From an uncultured Clostridia bacterium (GTDB lineage Bacteria; Bacillota; Clostridia; Christensenellales; Aristaeellaceae): DNA of 38,736 nucleotides. The DNA lies in contig CANRLC010000020.1 of the NCBI GenBank assembly GCA_947631405.1, forward strand, positions 1 to 38,736. Direction: 5' to 3'. Below the pieces are notes generated by a model. It was not told the origin of the DNA. It ran no database searches and saw only the letters and a list, made by a program, of their open reading frames with translations. The translations under genes were made by a program, and so were the position numbers. Of the stretch, positions 37,185-38,736 are shown piece by piece; position 1 is the first letter of the stretch; every line of letters begins with the position of its first letter.

Positions 37185-38549
37185 ATGGACAGAGGCATCG
37201 CGCCGCAGGCGATCCTGCGCATGATCGACCGCTGGGAGCGCGAGGACGTGGGCATGCACGGCTTTGAGCTGCGCCGCGACGGCGCGCTCCTGTGCGAGGG
37301 CTACTGGTCGCCCTTTGAAAAGGGGCAGCCGCACCGCATGTACTCGGTGAGCAAGAGCATGGTGTCGCTCGCCGTGGGCATGCTGCTGGGCGAGGGCAAG
37401 CTGTCCTTGGAGGAGCGCATCGTGGATCGCTTCCCCGATCTGCTCGGCCCGCGCGTCGATGCGCGCCTTGCCCGCCTCACGCTGCGGGACATGCTGCGCA
37501 TGGCGACGTGCTACGAAAAGACGACCTATCGCGAGTACGAGGACGAGGACTGGGCGGCGACGTTCTTTACCGCCGCGCCCACGCACGAGCCGGGCACGAT
37601 GTTCTTCTACGACACGTCCTGCTCGCAGGTGCTGGGCGCGCTTTGCCAGAGGGTGAGCGGCAAGGGCCTGCTCGAGTTTTTGACCGAGCGCCTGTTCGCC
37701 CCGCTGGGCGCGGACGACCCCAAGCGCTGGCTGACCGATCCTTCCGGCATGCCGCAGGGCGGCACGGGCCTCATCATGTCCCTGTGCGATTTCGGCAAGG
37801 TCGCCCAGTGCGTGATGGACGGCGGGCGCGGCCTCGTCCCGGCGGAGTATGTCGCGCAGGCGACGGCGCGGCAGATCGGCACCGAGATGCAGCAGAACCC
37901 CGAGGAGCGCTTCGGCTACGGCTACCAGTTCTGGCGCACGCGGGGCGGCTGGTCGATGTACGGCATGGGCGGCCAGCTCGCCGTGGCTTGCCCCGAGGAG
38001 GGCGTGCTGCTGACGACCATCGCCGACACGCGGCTGGACGGCTACGGCGTGCAGCGCGTTTACGACGCGTTCTTTGACGAGGCGCTCGCGCACATGGACG
38101 ACGCGCCCCAGCCCGGCGCGCAGGAGGCGCTCGCGCAGCGGCTTGCGTCCCTGCGCATGAAGGGGTTGCCCAGCGCCACGGGCGCGCGGGAGCCGGACGC
38201 AGCGCGCGCCTACGTCCTGCGGGACGGCCCCGCCGCGCTGCACGGCGTGACGATCGAGCGCGGCGCGGTGACGTTCGAGTGGGAAAGTGGCGCGCAGCGC
38301 TTTGCGTGGGAGCGCCTCGGCGAGATCAGCGAGGGGCTGTTCCCCGGCACGCGCGTGCCGTGCCTGACCTCGGCGGGCTACACGGACGACGGCGCGCTGC
38401 GCGTGCGCTGCAACGCCATCGGCGACGCGCCGTGCGGCATCGAATTGCTGCTCTGCGAGCGCGAGAAGACGCTCAGCCTGCGCATGCGCAAATCCTCCGA
38501 CCCGCTGACCAACCGGTATGAGGGCCTCGCGTTCCTCGAGCGCGCGTGA
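37185..38549 (+). CDS. Beta-lactamase-fold serine hydrolase
   Basis: 454 residues from the second ATG (37185), because GAGGAGG is too close to the first at 37179. Class C beta-lactamase/esterase fold: nucleophile motif SVSK (Ser54-Lys57), Tyr142 in FYDTS as the YxN-like element, and YGMGGQ as the third motif. Residues from about 330 form an extra C-terminal beta domain. No signal peptide. In this cluster an esterase role on imported substrate is more likely than drug resistance or wall work, but that is inference. It is last in the operon; no clear terminator is seen. Confidence 0.88.
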   Translation: MDRGIAPQAILRMIDRWEREDVGMHGFELRRDGALLCEGYWSPFEKGQPHRMYSVSKSMVSLAVGMLLGEGKLSLEERIVDRFPDLLGPRVDARLARLTLRDMLRMATCYEKTTYREYEDEDWAATFFTAAPTHEPGTMFFYDTSCSQVLGALCQRVSGKGLLEFLTERLFAPLGADDPKRWLTDPSGMPQGGTGLIMSLCDFGKVAQCVMDGGRGLVPAEYVAQATARQIGTEMQQNPEERFGYGYQFWRTRGGWSMYGMGGQLAVACPEEGVLLTTIADTRLDGYGVQRVYDAFFDEALAHMDDAPQPGAQEALAQRLASLRMKGLPSATGAREPDAARAYVLRDGPAALHGVTIERGAVTFEWESGAQRFAWERLGEISEGLFPGTRVPCLTSAGYTDDGALRVRCNAIGDAPCGIELLLCEREKTLSLRMRKSSDPLTNRYEGLAFLERA

Positions 38550-38564
38550 CGGGGCGGACTATAC

Positions 38565-38591
38565 TTTTCTCAGAAAAAGCTTTCATATAAT
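38565..38591 (+). promoter_or_regulatory. Promoter of the gene beyond the right edge, with palindrome
   Basis: Perfect -10 TATAAT (38586-38591). In the -35 region lies TTTTCT-C-AGAAAA (38565-38577), a palindrome that could be an operator; the -35 itself is poor, hinting at activation. Confidence 0.55.
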
Positions 38592-38597
38592 GCGAAG

Positions 38598-38736
38598 CAC
38601 AGGATGGGGTCTGGCGCTGGAGCCGAGCGCGGCCAGTGACCGAAACAGCGAGGCGGAACGCGGGGAATCGCAAGCCTGCAAATAAAAAGTCAATAGGGAA
38701 AGAGGAGTGAACCGAAAAAAATACACGGGATGAAGA
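38598..38736 (+). other. Structured leader running off the right edge
   Basis: After the TATAAT box, a hairpin with GGTC-TGG-CGCT and AGCG-CGG-CCA-GT-GACC (38608-38641) is followed by a second, weaker AGGC/GCCT pairing (38651-38677) and an A-rich single-stranded part with AGAGGAG. It matches no riboswitch class I can recall. No start codon with a correctly spaced ribosome-binding site is seen before the edge. Confidence 0.35.

Noticed and set aside
38707..38736. Start of a gene at GTG 38707 or ATG 38730
   Set aside because: The GTG frame meets TGA after eight codons; the ATG has no ribosome-binding site at proper distance and only two codons are visible.

Overview
The window looks like chromosomal DNA of a high-GC, probably gut-associated member of the Clostridia (a Christensenellales-like lineage is a guess from GC content, gene order and gene content). 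Supporting signs are a CIRCE-controlled groES-groEL operon, the Gram-positive cluster priA/def/fmt/rsmB/rlmN/prpC/prkC/rsgA/rpe/thiN, the dgt-dnaG-rpoD operon followed by trmK/nif3, a Cna-B type repeat surface protein, and a sugar importer of the LplABC type with no dedicated ATPase gene. Because the DNA is GC-rich, long spurious reading frames are open on the opposite strand of almost every real gene.

Layout. 1-2630: the 3' part of a repetitive cell-surface protein and a small secreted orphan protein. 2630-5300: the leftward groES-groEL operon, with CIRCE and promoter upstream and four 66-bp tandem repeats between the two genes. 5480-8000: mutY, a leftward zinc-ribbon protein and a WYL-domain regulator. 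7980-19950: the rightward housekeeping cluster from priA to thiN (replication restart, formyl-Met processing, rRNA methylation, Ser/Thr phosphatase-kinase signalling, ribosome assembly GTPase, pentose phosphate and thiamine enzymes), interrupted by a leftward ridA. 20242-26493: dgt, dnaG, rpoD, a single reading frame joining TrmK and Nif3, and a coiled-coil zinc-ribbon protein.

26700-38549 is a carbohydrate locus: an FGGY sugar kinase and L-ribulose-5-phosphate 4-epimerase, then an ABC importer (binding protein and two permeases), then four overlapping or tightly packed genes for an SGNH esterase, a GH43 glycosidase, an ankyrin-GH43 fusion and a beta-lactamase-fold serine hydrolase. None of the four enzymes has a visible signal peptide. 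The simplest reading is import of acylated, arabinose-containing oligosaccharides (arabinoxylan or pectin derived), their de-esterification and trimming in the cytoplasm, and entry of the released pentose into the pentose phosphate pathway. Well-formed promoters with adjacent palindromes precede the kinase gene and the binding-protein gene.

The least ordinary items are the ankyrin-GH43 fusion, the TrmK-Nif3 fusion with a buried ribosome-binding site, the 66-bp repeats inside the groESL transcript, a family of four intergenic elements with inverted ends (two of them bracketed by duplicated hairpins), and an Arg/Asp/Pro repeat tail on RsmB. No tRNA, rRNA, CRISPR array, transposase or phage gene was seen.
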